From Chloroflexota bacterium (lineage in GTDB: Bacteria; Chloroflexota; Anaerolineae; Anaerolineales; Villigracilaceae), in assembly GCA_016213105.1 (NCBI GenBank), contig JACRBN010000016.1:124001-188000 (forward strand): a DNA stretch of 64,000 nt. The letters are read 5' to 3'. Position numbers and translations under genes: made by a program. The notes beneath the pieces were generated by a model, which saw only the letters and a program-made list of their open reading frames with translations, was not told the origin of the DNA and made no database searches. Shown piece after piece: positions 52,771 through 61,447 of the stretch (within the stretch, counting starts at the first letter, position 1; each line of letters starts with the position of its first letter).

Positions 52771-55047
52771 ATGACCCGCTGGCTCGACCCTCATCCCGTC
52801 ACCGTCCCCACCTCCTTCTCGGACCTCGGCCTGCCTCCGCTCATCGCGCAGACTCTCGTCCGACGCGGCTTCAGCGATCCCGCCGCCGCGCGCGCCTTCC
52901 TGCATCCCGACGCGCTGCCCTCCACACCCTTCCCTGGCATCGAAGCGGCGGTGGAAATCATCGAACTGGCTATACGCAAGCGAGAAGCAATCTGCGTGTG
53001 GGGTGATTTCGATGTGGACGGACAGACCTCCACGACCCTGCTGGTGCAAACCCTGCAGGCGCTCGGCGCGGACGTCTCGTACTACATCCCGATCCGTGGC
53101 AAGGAGAGTCACGGCGTCCACATCGAGAGCCTCCAGCCGATCCTCGACAGCGGCGTGAAACTGATCGTCACCTGCGACACGGGCATCACTGCCCACGAAG
53201 CCGTGGATTATTGCAATTCGCGCGGCGTGGATGTGGTTGTCACCGACCATCACGATCTCGGCGAAACGCTCCCCAACGCGAAAGCCATCGTCAATCCGAA
53301 ACTGCTGCCCAAAAATCACCTGCTCGCAAACCTGGCGGGCGTGGGCGTGGCGTATAAACTGGCCGAAGCCCTCCTGGGTCAAAGGTCGAAGGTCGAAGGT
53401 CAAGCGTCGGCGGACGATTTGCTCGATCTCGTGGCGCTGGGCTTGATCGCCGACGTGGCCCTGCTCAAGGGTGAGACCCGTTCCCTGGCGCAAAAGGGAA
53501 TTCAAGCCTTGCGCGAAACCAAACGCCTGGGGCTGAAAGTCATCGCGGAATTGTCGGGCACCAACCTCGAAACATTGACCGAGGAGACCATCGGCTTCAC
53601 CTTCGCGCCGCGCCTGAACGCGCTGGGCAGGTTGGGCGATGCCAATCCAGCCGTGGAGTTGCTACTTACACGCGACCCGGCCCGGGCGCGCCTGCTGGCG
53701 GCCCAAATCGAGGGGCTGAATGCCCAGCGCCGCCTGTTGACCAGTCAGGTCTACGAAGCGGCCGAAGCCCAACTGCGCGCGAATCCCGACCTGCTGGACG
53801 AACCCGCGATTGTGCTCTCGCATCCCAACTGGCCGGGCGGCGTGGTGGGCATCGTCGCCAACAAGCTGGTCGAGCGCCATCACAAGCCTGCCATCCTGTT
53901 GAACGAATCGGAGGATGGCATCCTGCGCGGGTCGGCGCGCTCCATCGAGGGCCTGCACATCACGGAGGCCATCGCCGCCCAAAAGGAAATCCTGCTCGGC
54001 TTCGGCGGGCATCCCATGGCGGCAGGGATGTCGTTCCACAAGGACAACCTGGCCGCCTTCCGCAGGGGACTTGGCAAAGCCATCGAAAAGCAACTGGGGA
54101 AAATCGTCCGCGAGGAGCCAACTTTGCAAATCGACGCCTGGCTGGGGCTGGACAAGCTCAACCTCGAGCTGGCCGAGTCGCTCGAATTGCTCGCGCCGTT
54201 CGGGGCGGGCAATCCCAAGCTGACGCTGGCCACCCGCCAGGTCACGCTGAAGGCCGTCTCGGAGATCGGCAAGACCCGCGAACATCTGCGCCTGAACATC
54301 GAAGATGGGGACGGCAACACGCAAAGCATCCTGTGGTGGGGCGGCGCGGGCGGGGACCTGCCCGAGACGGACGTCCCGTTCGACATCGCTTACTCGCTGC
54401 GCGCCAGCAGTTTCCGCGGACAGAAACAGGTCACACTGCAATTCGAGGACTTCCGCATCGTCGAGGAGAAAGCGGTCGAAATCCGACCTTCGAAAGTCGA
54501 AGTTCGGGATTATCGATTACAGCCTTCGACCTCGGACCTTCGACCTTCGACCCTCATCTGGGCCGAAGGTGCGGACAAACCCAAAGGCAAATCGCGCTTC
54601 GAGTTACATCCCGCCGATGAATTGGCGATCTACACCACGCCGCCCTCGCCCGCCGAACTGCGCAGGGCGCTGGCGCTCGTCAAGCCGAAGATGGTGTACG
54701 TGTTTGCCATCCCGCCCGCAGAGGAAAAGCCCGATGATTTTTTGAAGCGTCTTGCGGGTCTGTGCAAATTCGCGCTCAACCAGCACGGCGGACAGGCGAC
54801 ACTGTCCGCGTTGGCGGTCGCCATGGCCGCGCGTGAAAGCGCCGTGGAGATCGGCCTGCAATGGCTGGCCGCGGGCGGGCATCTCTCGGTGAGCGTAGAT
54901 GGGGATGCGGTGACTCTCTCCGCGACGAAGCCCGAGGGCAACCCGTATTTGCAGAAGGAATTGTTCGTGGCCCTGCGCGGGGTGTTGAATGAGACCGCGG
55001 CCTATCGCAAATATGTTTCAAGCGCGAACCTGGAGACTCTTTTGTAA
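52771..55047 (+). CDS. recJ: Single-stranded-DNA-specific exonuclease RecJ
   Basis: A 758-residue 5'-3' ssDNA exonuclease of the DHH family. Motifs: CVWGDFDVDGQTST (motif I), VTCDTGITAHEA (II), DVVVTDHHDLGETLP (DHH, III), then the DHHA1 domain with LGFGGHPMAAGMSF and a C-terminal OB-type domain. Two 7-nt repeat tracts inserted in frame (53377-53404 and 54483-54553) add non-conserved loops (RSKVEGQ; RPSTSDLRPST). It is about 180 residues longer than the minimal enzyme, as in many Gram-positives. It acts in repair and recombination. Confidence 0.95.
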   Translation: MTRWLDPHPVTVPTSFSDLGLPPLIAQTLVRRGFSDPAAARAFLHPDALPSTPFPGIEAAVEIIELAIRKREAICVWGDFDVDGQTSTTLLVQTLQALGADVSYYIPIRGKESHGVHIESLQPILDSGVKLIVTCDTGITAHEAVDYCNSRGVDVVVTDHHDLGETLPNAKAIVNPKLLPKNHLLANLAGVGVAYKLAEALLGQRSKVEGQASADDLLDLVALGLIADVALLKGETRSLAQKGIQALRETKRLGLKVIAELSGTNLETLTEETIGFTFAPRLNALGRLGDANPAVELLLTRDPARARLLAAQIEGLNAQRRLLTSQVYEAAEAQLRANPDLLDEPAIVLSHPNWPGGVVGIVANKLVERHHKPAILLNESEDGILRGSARSIEGLHITEAIAAQKEILLGFGGHPMAAGMSFHKDNLAAFRRGLGKAIEKQLGKIVREEPTLQIDAWLGLDKLNLELAESLELLAPFGAGNPKLTLATRQVTLKAVSEIGKTREHLRLNIEDGDGNTQSILWWGGAGGDLPETDVPFDIAYSLRASSFRGQKQVTLQFEDFRIVEEKAVEIRPSKVEVRDYRLQPSTSDLRPSTLIWAEGADKPKGKSRFELHPADELAIYTTPPSPAELRRALALVKPKMVYVFAIPPAEEKPDDFLKRLAGLCKFALNQHGGQATLSALAVAMAARESAVEIGLQWLAAGGHLSVSVDGDAVTLSATKPEGNPYLQKELFVALRGVLNETAAYRKYVSSANLETLL
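53377..53404 (+). repeat. In-frame 7-nt repeat tract in recJ (4 units)
   Basis: GGTCAAA, GGTCGAA, GGTCGAA, GGTCAAG in tandem. It encodes a polar loop between the DHH and DHHA1 parts of RecJ. Confidence 0.75.
54483..54553 (+). repeat. Second in-frame GGTCGAA-type tract in recJ
   Basis: CGACCTTCGAAAGTCGAAG at the left and CCTTCGACC, TCGGACC, TTCGACC, TTCGACC at the right. These are the same heptamer in both orientations, giving a potential hairpin around GGGATTATCGATTACAG. The reading frame stays open. Confidence 0.7.
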
Positions 55048-55048
55048 A

Positions 55049-55975
55049 ATGAACACTGAGATCATTCCCTGGCTGCTCGCAGGCGACCCGTCCATCCGCT
55101 GGCAGGTACAGCGCGACCTGCTGGATCGGTCACCGCGTACGTACGAGGCGGAGCGCAGGAAGATCGCAAAGGAGGGCTGGGGTGCGCGCCTGCTGGCCCT
55201 GCAGGACGCGGACGGACGCTGGGGCGGCGGACTCTACGGCCCCAAATGGATCTCCACCACCTACACCATGCTGACCCTGCGCCTGCTGGGACTGCCGCAA
55301 AACAATCCGCAGGCGAAGCGGGCCTGCCAGATATTTCTCGACCAGGGCTTTTACACGGACGGGGGCATCAACTTTTTTTCGTATTCCCTAAAATATAGTG
55401 AGACCTGTATCACCAGCATGATCCTGGCCCTGCTGGCCTATTTCCGTTTTCCCGATGAGCGTATCCACGAGGTCGCCTCGTACGTGGTCGGCCAGCAAAT
55501 GCCCGACGGCGGCTGGAACTGCGACTCGTACAAGGGCGCGACCCATTCCTCCTTCCACACCACTTTGTCGGCACTCGAAGGCTTGTACGAATATCAATGC
55601 ACATACCCCGAACAGGGAAGGCGGATCAGCGCCGTGCGTGAATGTGGACATGAGTTCCTGCTGGCGCATCGGCTGTACAAATCCCATCGCACGGGTCAGG
55701 TCTTCGACGCGAAGATGACAGCCATGCCCTTCCCGCCCCGCTGGCGCTACGATTTCATCCGCGCACTGGATTATTTCCAGGCTTGCGATGCGCAACGCGA
55801 TGAGCGCATGTGCGATGCGATCGAGTTGTTGCAAAGGAAACAGAAGGCGGATGGGCGCTGGTTGATGAACAGCGGCATGTCCGGGAGGAAATATTTCGAC
55901 CTGGAAGAGGCGGGGAAACCGAGTCGATGGAATACGCTGCGGGCGATGCGGGTGTTGGAGTGGTGGAACAAGTAA
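55049..55975 (+). CDS. Prenyltransferase/squalene-cyclase-like alpha-toroid protein
   Basis: A 308-residue protein with repeated QW-type motifs of terpenoid-cyclase or prenyltransferase alpha-alpha barrels: QDADGRWGGGLYG, QQMPDGGWNCDSYKG and KQKADGRWLMNSG. The DxDD motif of real squalene-hopene cyclases is not seen, so it is more likely a binding or modifying protein of that fold. The ATG lies 1 nt after the recJ stop, so it is co-transcribed with recJ. Confidence 0.75.
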   Translation: MNTEIIPWLLAGDPSIRWQVQRDLLDRSPRTYEAERRKIAKEGWGARLLALQDADGRWGGGLYGPKWISTTYTMLTLRLLGLPQNNPQAKRACQIFLDQGFYTDGGINFFSYSLKYSETCITSMILALLAYFRFPDERIHEVASYVVGQQMPDGGWNCDSYKGATHSSFHTTLSALEGLYEYQCTYPEQGRRISAVRECGHEFLLAHRLYKSHRTGQVFDAKMTAMPFPPRWRYDFIRALDYFQACDAQRDERMCDAIELLQRKQKADGRWLMNSGMSGRKYFDLEEAGKPSRWNTLRAMRVLEWWNK

Positions 55976-55976
55976 C

Positions 55977-56071
55977 AGACCCTAAAGGTTTTTTCTGCCA
56001 TTGGGCATCCTGATATGCAAGACTCTCCCGCGAGGCATGACGAGGGATAACGGAGGAAACCTTTAGGGTCT
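55977..56071. repeat. 95-bp element with 15-bp inverted ends, 3' of dnaE
   Basis: AGACCCTAAAGGTTT (55977-55991) and AAACCTTTAGGGTCT (56057-56071) are perfect inverted ends. The same AGACCCTAAAGG arm forms the palindrome at 59071-59103 on the other side of dnaE. It fills the gap between the toroid gene and dnaE, which converge here. Confidence 0.7.
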
Positions 56072-56079
56072 ATCGATGG

Positions 56080-58998
56080 CTACCCCAGCTTTGTCACCTG
56101 CTCCGCCCGCAAGAACGGCTCCCCGCGGGACGCGTCCATATCCAGCATGCCTGTCACCAAGATCGGCGCGCTGGAATTCAGCAAATCCTTCGCGGCCCGA
56201 TACACAGCGGGAAAGGCGATCACGTCCAGCGTGCCGGTCAGGTCTTCGAGCGTGAGGAAGAGCATGGACTCGCCCTTGGCGGTGCGGCTGCGATGCGAGG
56301 TCTGGCGGACTCCCGCCACCGTGACCCTGCGCCCGATGCGCTCCGCCGCTTCGAGCGTGGTGATCGCGCTCGACTTTGTGATGGCCGCTGCCGCCAGCTC
56401 GAGCGGATGCGCCTCCAGGCTTACGCCGAGCAACTCCAGTTGCGCATCCATCTTCTGCTCCAGAGTCCAATCCTCGCCTTCATCCACCCAGTCGAAGAGA
56501 CTCATCTGTCCCGCCCGCCAGCCGCTTTCCAAGCGTTGTAGCATGGAAGGAATGGATCCAAAACCTTCCAGCCCGCCAACACGGGCCAAATGGATCGCTT
56601 CCTGCGCGCGCGGATCGACCCGCGAGAGGAAGTCATCCAACGATTCAAATGGCGCAAACTGCATGATGCGCCCGATGGTGCGTTTCGTCAACTCCTTGAC
56701 CTGCTCCAAGCCCATGTACAACGCGCCATTGCGAACCTGAAAACTGCTCCCCGAAAAATTTACATGCGGCGGGCGGACGATCAGTCCCATTCTTCTGGCT
56801 TCGCTGAGATAGACGCGCTGGCTGTAGTACCCGCCCCAATTGGCGAGCACCGCCGCCATAAACTCGGCGGGGAAATGTTCCTTGCACCAGGCGGAACGCC
56901 AGCCTACCTGAGCGTATGAGGCGGCATGAGCCTTCGGGAAACCATAACCCGCGAAGGCTGCCATCATCTCCCAGACTCGTTCGCCCGTTTCAAGCGGCAC
57001 GCCACTCTTCTCCTGTGCTTGAGTCACGAACTTACGTTCCAACTCCTGCATCTTCTTGCCAGGGTCGAAGTGACTCATTGCACGGCGCAGCAAGTCCGCT
57101 TCGGATAGGTCGAAACCAGCCAGCTCATGTGCGATGCGCAGCACCTGCTCCTGGTAGAGGATCACGCCGAAGGTTTCGTCCAGCAACGGCGCAAGCGACG
57201 GATGCAAATGCCTGACGGCTTCCTCACCTTTGAAGCGGCGCACGAAAGCATCCTTCAGCCCGCCACTGAGCGGACCCGGACGATAGAGCGCCAGCGCCGC
57301 CATGATGTCGTCCGCGCTTTTGGCATGGATCTCGCGCAGGGTCGCCCGCATGCCCGGACTTTCGATTTGGAAGCAGCCAATCGTCCCGCCGCTCTCCACT
57401 CGTTTGGATGTGGCTGGGTCATCGGACGGAGTCGACTCCAGCACGTCGAGCCGATTCGCAAATCGTTCGGGCTGACTCTCCTGAATGAACTGTGCTACGT
57501 CGCCGAGGACGGTCAGCCCGCGGATGCCGAGCAGGTCGATCTTGACCAGCCCCAGCGCCTCGACGGAGTCCAAATCCAGTTGGGTGATGACCACACCTTT
57601 GCTGCCCGAACGCATGACGGGCACGAGGTCGGTCAGCGCGGCGGGGGCGACGATCACGCCGCCAGGGTGAACTGACAGATGGCGCGGGAGATTCAAGATG
57701 GCTTCGGCTTCGTCGAAGATGACTCCCCGCGATGGGTGCGCGGCGCGTAGTTCCGCAAAGGGCGAGGACGACTCCTCGAAGCGCGCCCACCACGAGTGTG
57801 GAAGTTGATTCGCCAGTTCGCGGATCAGGCTTGGGGACAGACCATGCGCTTTGGCAACATCAGCCAGCGCCGAGCGAGGTCGGTAGCGGTTGATCGTCCC
57901 CACCATTGCGACGCGCTCCGCTCCGTACAAATCGAAGACATGCTGAATGACCGAGTCCCTGCGGCGGGAACAGAGGTCGGTGTCAATGTCGGGTGGCGTG
58001 GTGCGGGCGGGGTTGAGAAAGCGCTCGAAGTAGAGGTTGAGCCGCAGCGGGTCGGGACTGGTGATGCCGAGGCAGTGCGCCACGAGCGACGAGGCCGCCG
58101 AGCCGCGCGAAGAAAAGGGCACGCCTGTTTCCCTGGCGAAGTTCAGGATATCCTCGACGATCAGGAAGATGGGTTCGAAACCCATGCGGGCAATGACCTG
58201 CAGCTCATGATCCAGGCGCGCTTGAATGGCGGGCGTGATCTCGCCGTACAAAGTCCGCGCGCCGGCAAAGGCTTTCTCCCGCAGATGTTCCGCAGCGGAG
58301 ACTCCCTCTGGCAGCGGGACGGTGGGCATGTGCGGCACACCGAGCGGAAAGTCGAACCGACAGCGCTCCGCGATTTCGTGCGTGGCGGACAGCGCCTCGG
58401 GGAAATCGGCAAAGCGGCGCTCCATCTCCTGAGGACTGGGGAAGTGCATCCCCGAACGGACGGGCACTTGCTCCACCGTCTGGCTCAAGCGGATGGCGGT
58501 CAGCGTGCGCTGCAAAACGGCTTGTTCAGGTCTGAGATAGTAGATGGGATGGACAGCGACAGGGCGCACAAAGTCGGGGATGACTTGGGCTGGATTACTC
58601 AGGGCAAAATAAAGCTGATCCCCGAAGATATCAATAAGTGATTTGGGATTCCCCGAAAGCGCGATCAGGTCTTTGGAATGAGATGCGAGCAACTCAAGGG
58701 AGCAGGGAATATCCAATGCAATGGCACTGCTCAAACGACACAGATTTGACCAACCTTCAAAACTGGTCGCCAGCAATTGAAGCGGACTGCCCTCAATGTC
58801 GACCTCCAGACCGAGGATGGGCTGAATGCCAGCATCCTTGCAAGCCGTGACGAACTCAATCGAACCCGTGAGCAAGTTGTGATCGGTGAGTCCCAATGCA
58901 GACATGCCTTGTGTCTGCGCGGCTTGAACGAGTTCAGCAGGGGTGACGAGTCCCTCTTGCAGGGAGTATGTGGAGTGACAGGTGAGGTGGATGAACAT
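56080..58998 (-). CDS. DNA polymerase III alpha subunit, error-prone (DnaE2-like) type
   Basis: A 972-residue C-family polymerase. PHP domain: HLTCHSTYSLQEG at the N-terminus and LGLTDHNLLTG. Palm: PPDIDTD with the catalytic Asp pair, then RRRDSVIQHVFDLYG and INRYRPRSALADVAKA, an arrangement closer to DnaE2/ImuC than to the replicative DnaE. Helix-hairpin-helix and OB domains follow (GKGESMLFLTLEDLTG). The length suits DnaE2. No imuA/imuB neighbours are seen. I start at ATG 58998 because the conserved protein begins there and TACAAT lies 7 nt upstream. Confidence 0.85.
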   Translation of the reverse strand: MFIHLTCHSTYSLQEGLVTPAELVQAAQTQGMSALGLTDHNLLTGSIEFVTACKDAGIQPILGLEVDIEGSPLQLLATSFEGWSNLCRLSSAIALDIPCSLELLASHSKDLIALSGNPKSLIDIFGDQLYFALSNPAQVIPDFVRPVAVHPIYYLRPEQAVLQRTLTAIRLSQTVEQVPVRSGMHFPSPQEMERRFADFPEALSATHEIAERCRFDFPLGVPHMPTVPLPEGVSAAEHLREKAFAGARTLYGEITPAIQARLDHELQVIARMGFEPIFLIVEDILNFARETGVPFSSRGSAASSLVAHCLGITSPDPLRLNLYFERFLNPARTTPPDIDTDLCSRRRDSVIQHVFDLYGAERVAMVGTINRYRPRSALADVAKAHGLSPSLIRELANQLPHSWWARFEESSSPFAELRAAHPSRGVIFDEAEAILNLPRHLSVHPGGVIVAPAALTDLVPVMRSGSKGVVITQLDLDSVEALGLVKIDLLGIRGLTVLGDVAQFIQESQPERFANRLDVLESTPSDDPATSKRVESGGTIGCFQIESPGMRATLREIHAKSADDIMAALALYRPGPLSGGLKDAFVRRFKGEEAVRHLHPSLAPLLDETFGVILYQEQVLRIAHELAGFDLSEADLLRRAMSHFDPGKKMQELERKFVTQAQEKSGVPLETGERVWEMMAAFAGYGFPKAHAASYAQVGWRSAWCKEHFPAEFMAAVLANWGGYYSQRVYLSEARRMGLIVRPPHVNFSGSSFQVRNGALYMGLEQVKELTKRTIGRIMQFAPFESLDDFLSRVDPRAQEAIHLARVGGLEGFGSIPSMLQRLESGWRAGQMSLFDWVDEGEDWTLEQKMDAQLELLGVSLEAHPLELAAAAITKSSAITTLEAAERIGRRVTVAGVRQTSHRSRTAKGESMLFLTLEDLTGTLDVIAFPAVYRAAKDLLNSSAPILVTGMLDMDASRGEPFLRAEQVTKLG

Positions 58999-59005
58999 CA
59001 GGGGT

Positions 59006-59011
59006 ATTGTA
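59006..59011 (-). promoter_or_regulatory. -10 element of a leaderless promoter (dnaE-like)
   Basis: TACAAT on the minus strand ends 7 nt before the ATG at 58998; a TTTAGA 17 nt upstream is a weak -35. Confidence 0.55.
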
Positions 59012-59070
59012 TTCGGTTTAACCCAGGCTCTAAAGGTTTTCCCATCCATCAATTGTCTCAATCAAAATAA

Positions 59071-59103
59071 AGACCCTAAAGGTCTTGGAGACCTTTAGGG
59101 TCT
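59071..59103. terminator. Palindromic terminator of the AOR gene, shared repeat with dnaE 3' end
   Basis: AGACCCTAAAGGTCT, TGG, AGACCTTTAGGGTCT: perfect 15-bp arms. On the minus strand it is followed by TTTATTTTG, so it can end AOR transcription just after its stop codon. The arms match the element at 55977-56071. A partial third arm (CTCTAAAGGTTTT) lies at 59029-59041. Confidence 0.8.
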
Positions 59104-59108
59104 GATTT

Positions 59109-60926
59109 TTACAGTCCCAACTCGGCCAATTTTTCCTTCGTCGGCCAGCCTTGCGCGTCCCAGCCGCGCAGTTGATAGAACTCGGGCAGCATCTTGTCGA
59201 GTTCCACCACGCGGCCCGCGGCGGGACCGTCGGGCAGCGGTTCGTGCAACATGCGGTACGGGAGCGTATCCTCGGTGGAGCCTGCCTTGAGCAGGAACAT
59301 GCGCTCGATGTTGTAGATGCGCTCGGCGGATTTCATGATCTCTTCGGGGGTGTAGCCGATGCCCGTGGTGAGGTTCATCATCTCGGTCAGCCGCTCGGGC
59401 CAGATCTTGCGTTCCTTGCTGAAGACGTAGCGCAGGGCGACGAAGACGCACAGGCCCGCGCTGTCGATCAGGGCGAAGGAATCTTCGAAGTGCTTGACCA
59501 GTTCGGCCTTGCCCTCGGTCGTGAGCGGATTCTCCTTGACGGGCACGCCGAAGACTTCCTCGTAGGCCACGTCGCCTTCCATGTGCGAGGCGCCCTTGTT
59601 GGAGGTGGCGTACAGCAGGCCCATGCCCTGCGAGCCACGCGGGTCGTAGCCGGGGAATTCCTGTTTGCGGGTGGTCACGGCGATTTCGGGATGGCCGTAC
59701 TTCTCGCACAGGCGGTAACTGCCCTGCGCCAGGTCATCGCCGAAGCCCTCGCGGTAGGCCATCTTCCTGATCATCGCGATCATGGCATCGTGGTCGCCAA
59801 ACTTCAGCGACATGCCGACCACATCCTCGGGGACGTAGCCCTTCTCGTACAGTTCCATCGCGGCGGCAATCGTCATGCCGGTGCCGATGGTGTCCATGCC
59901 GTATTCGTTGCACAGGTAATTGGCCTTGATGAGCGCCGCCAGGTCGCTGACCCCGCAGCCCGATCCCAGCGAGGAGATGGTCTCGTACTCGGGGCCTTCG
60001 CCCTTGCCCTTGTACGGGCCGTCGGGCACCTCGGTCAGGCGGCCGCAGGAAAGCGGACAACGGTAGCAGGGGGTCGGGCGGATCAGGTATTGATTCTTGA
60101 GCGCCTCGCCATCGATCTTGTCCGTGTGCTCGAAAGTGCCTTGCTGGAAGTTGTACGTGGGGAAGATGCCGAGCGTATTGGTCACGGCAGGCACGTAGGA
60201 CGTGCCGTAGGTGCGCATGTTCGAGCCTTTCTTGACATCCGCGCCCACGTTTTTGGAAGTGTCCACGCTGAGGCTGCGCATGCCTTCGGCGTCGTGCAGG
60301 GGCGGATTCTTCGTCCCAAGCGCCACCACCGCCTTGAGGTTCTTGCTGCCCATCACCGCGCCGACGCCCGAGCGGGCCGCCGCGCGATGCTTGTCATTGA
60401 TGATGGCTGCCATCAGAGCCAGGTTCTCGCCCGCGGGGCCGATGCAGGCTACGCGCGCCTCGTCGGAATGTTCCGCCTTGAGCAGGTCGGTCGTCTCGTG
60501 CGTGTCCTTGCCCCACAGGTGACCGGCCGGCCGCAACTCGACTTGATCCTCGTTGACCAGCAGATACATAGGCGACTCGGCCCTGCCTTCGAAGATGAAC
60601 AGGTCGAAGCCCGTGCGCTTCATCCAGGTGGGGAACTCGCCGCCCGAGTTGGAGTGCGCCACCGCCCCCGTCAGCGGGGACTTGGTCACCACCATGTAGC
60701 GGTTACCCGTCGGGGCGGGGGTGGCGGTCAGCGGGCCTGCGGCGAAGATCATCTTGTTTTCGGGCGCCAGCGGATCGACGGTCGGGTCGACTTCCTTCGA
60801 GAGGTAATACATCGCCACGCCGCGCCCGCCGATGAAGTCGCGGCAGACCTGCGGGTCGATGTCTTCGATGGAGGTGGTTTGGGTGGTGAGATTGATGCGT
60901 AGCAGTCTTCCGTGCCAGCCGTACAT
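59109..60926 (-). CDS. Aldehyde:ferredoxin oxidoreductase (tungsten-dependent)
   Basis: A 605-residue tungstopterin enzyme oxidising aldehydes to acids with ferredoxin as acceptor. The N-terminal domain has WHGRLLRINLT and FIGGRGVAMYYL; the pterin-binding region follows (GPLTATPAPTGNRYMVVTKS). [4Fe-4S] ligands are CYRCPLSC near residue 292 and a late Cys in IDSAGLCVF. AAAAGGAG precedes the ATG. The upstream MoaD-like gene is a regular partner of AOR genes and probably helps make its cofactor. The preferred aldehyde is not known. Confidence 0.93.
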   Translation of the reverse strand: MYGWHGRLLRINLTTQTTSIEDIDPQVCRDFIGGRGVAMYYLSKEVDPTVDPLAPENKMIFAAGPLTATPAPTGNRYMVVTKSPLTGAVAHSNSGGEFPTWMKRTGFDLFIFEGRAESPMYLLVNEDQVELRPAGHLWGKDTHETTDLLKAEHSDEARVACIGPAGENLALMAAIINDKHRAAARSGVGAVMGSKNLKAVVALGTKNPPLHDAEGMRSLSVDTSKNVGADVKKGSNMRTYGTSYVPAVTNTLGIFPTYNFQQGTFEHTDKIDGEALKNQYLIRPTPCYRCPLSCGRLTEVPDGPYKGKGEGPEYETISSLGSGCGVSDLAALIKANYLCNEYGMDTIGTGMTIAAAMELYEKGYVPEDVVGMSLKFGDHDAMIAMIRKMAYREGFGDDLAQGSYRLCEKYGHPEIAVTTRKQEFPGYDPRGSQGMGLLYATSNKGASHMEGDVAYEEVFGVPVKENPLTTEGKAELVKHFEDSFALIDSAGLCVFVALRYVFSKERKIWPERLTEMMNLTTGIGYTPEEIMKSAERIYNIERMFLLKAGSTEDTLPYRMLHEPLPDGPAAGRVVELDKMLPEFYQLRGWDAQGWPTKEKLAELGL

Positions 60927-61081
60927 GGGGACTCCTTTTGTGTTCTTCGCGCTGAGCGGCAGCCGAAGCGCGAGGGACGTGGAACATTATGAGATTTCTT
61001 GATACTTGCCCTTCGACTTCGCCGCAAAAGCACGCGGCTCGGTTTCGACAAGCTCAACCACCAGCTCAGGGCGTGGATTAC
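60927..61081. repeat. Intergenic repeats between AOR and the MoaD-like gene
   Basis: Contains CTTCGCGCTGAGCGGC with a partly complementary GCCGAAGCGCGAGG, and CCCTTCGACTTCGC, a repeat type also seen near 19320. No gene is visible in these 155 bp. Confidence 0.45.
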
Positions 61082-61321
61082 TCAGCCTCCCGCAATCGCC
61101 GAAAAGGCTGCGACGGTGTCGCCTTCGGAGACGGGGGTATTCAGGTCGACGGTCAGGCCGTTGAGGACGATCACACTGCTGTCGTCCAGCGGCACTTCGA
61201 AACGGGACACGGCCTCGGCCACGGTCGTCCCGCGCGGGACTTCGATTTCGATTGTATTTCCAACGCTTCCAGGGGGCAGTAAATCTTTATAATTGGCGAG
61301 TAATTTAACAGTAATCTTCAT
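61082..61321 (-). CDS. MoaD/ThiS family sulfur-carrier protein
   Basis: A 79-residue ubiquitin-fold protein ending in Gly-Gly (FSAIAGG), the site that is adenylated and thiocarboxylated in molybdopterin synthesis. It lies directly upstream of the tungsten AOR gene on the same strand, so it likely serves the tungstopterin cofactor of that enzyme. TAGAAT 6 nt before the ATG suggests a leaderless mRNA. Confidence 0.9.
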   Translation of the reverse strand: MKITVKLLANYKDLLPPGSVGNTIEIEVPRGTTVAEAVSRFEVPLDDSSVIVLNGLTVDLNTPVSEGDTVAAFSAIAGG

Positions 61322-61327
61322 GAATTG

Positions 61328-61333
61328 ATTCTA
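61328..61333 (-). promoter_or_regulatory. -10 element of a leaderless promoter (MoaD-like gene)
   Basis: TAGAAT with an upstream TG (extended -10) on the minus strand, ending 6 nt before the ATG at 61321. Confidence 0.55.
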
Positions 61334-61447
61334 GCACAGGCGCAGGGTCCGCCCAATATGACGATAATCACGCGCTGAAATGAAATCGCGTGTCGACTGG
61401 GTTACAATCGGACCACAATTTTGGGTCGAGAAAAGGATGCTGAACTT

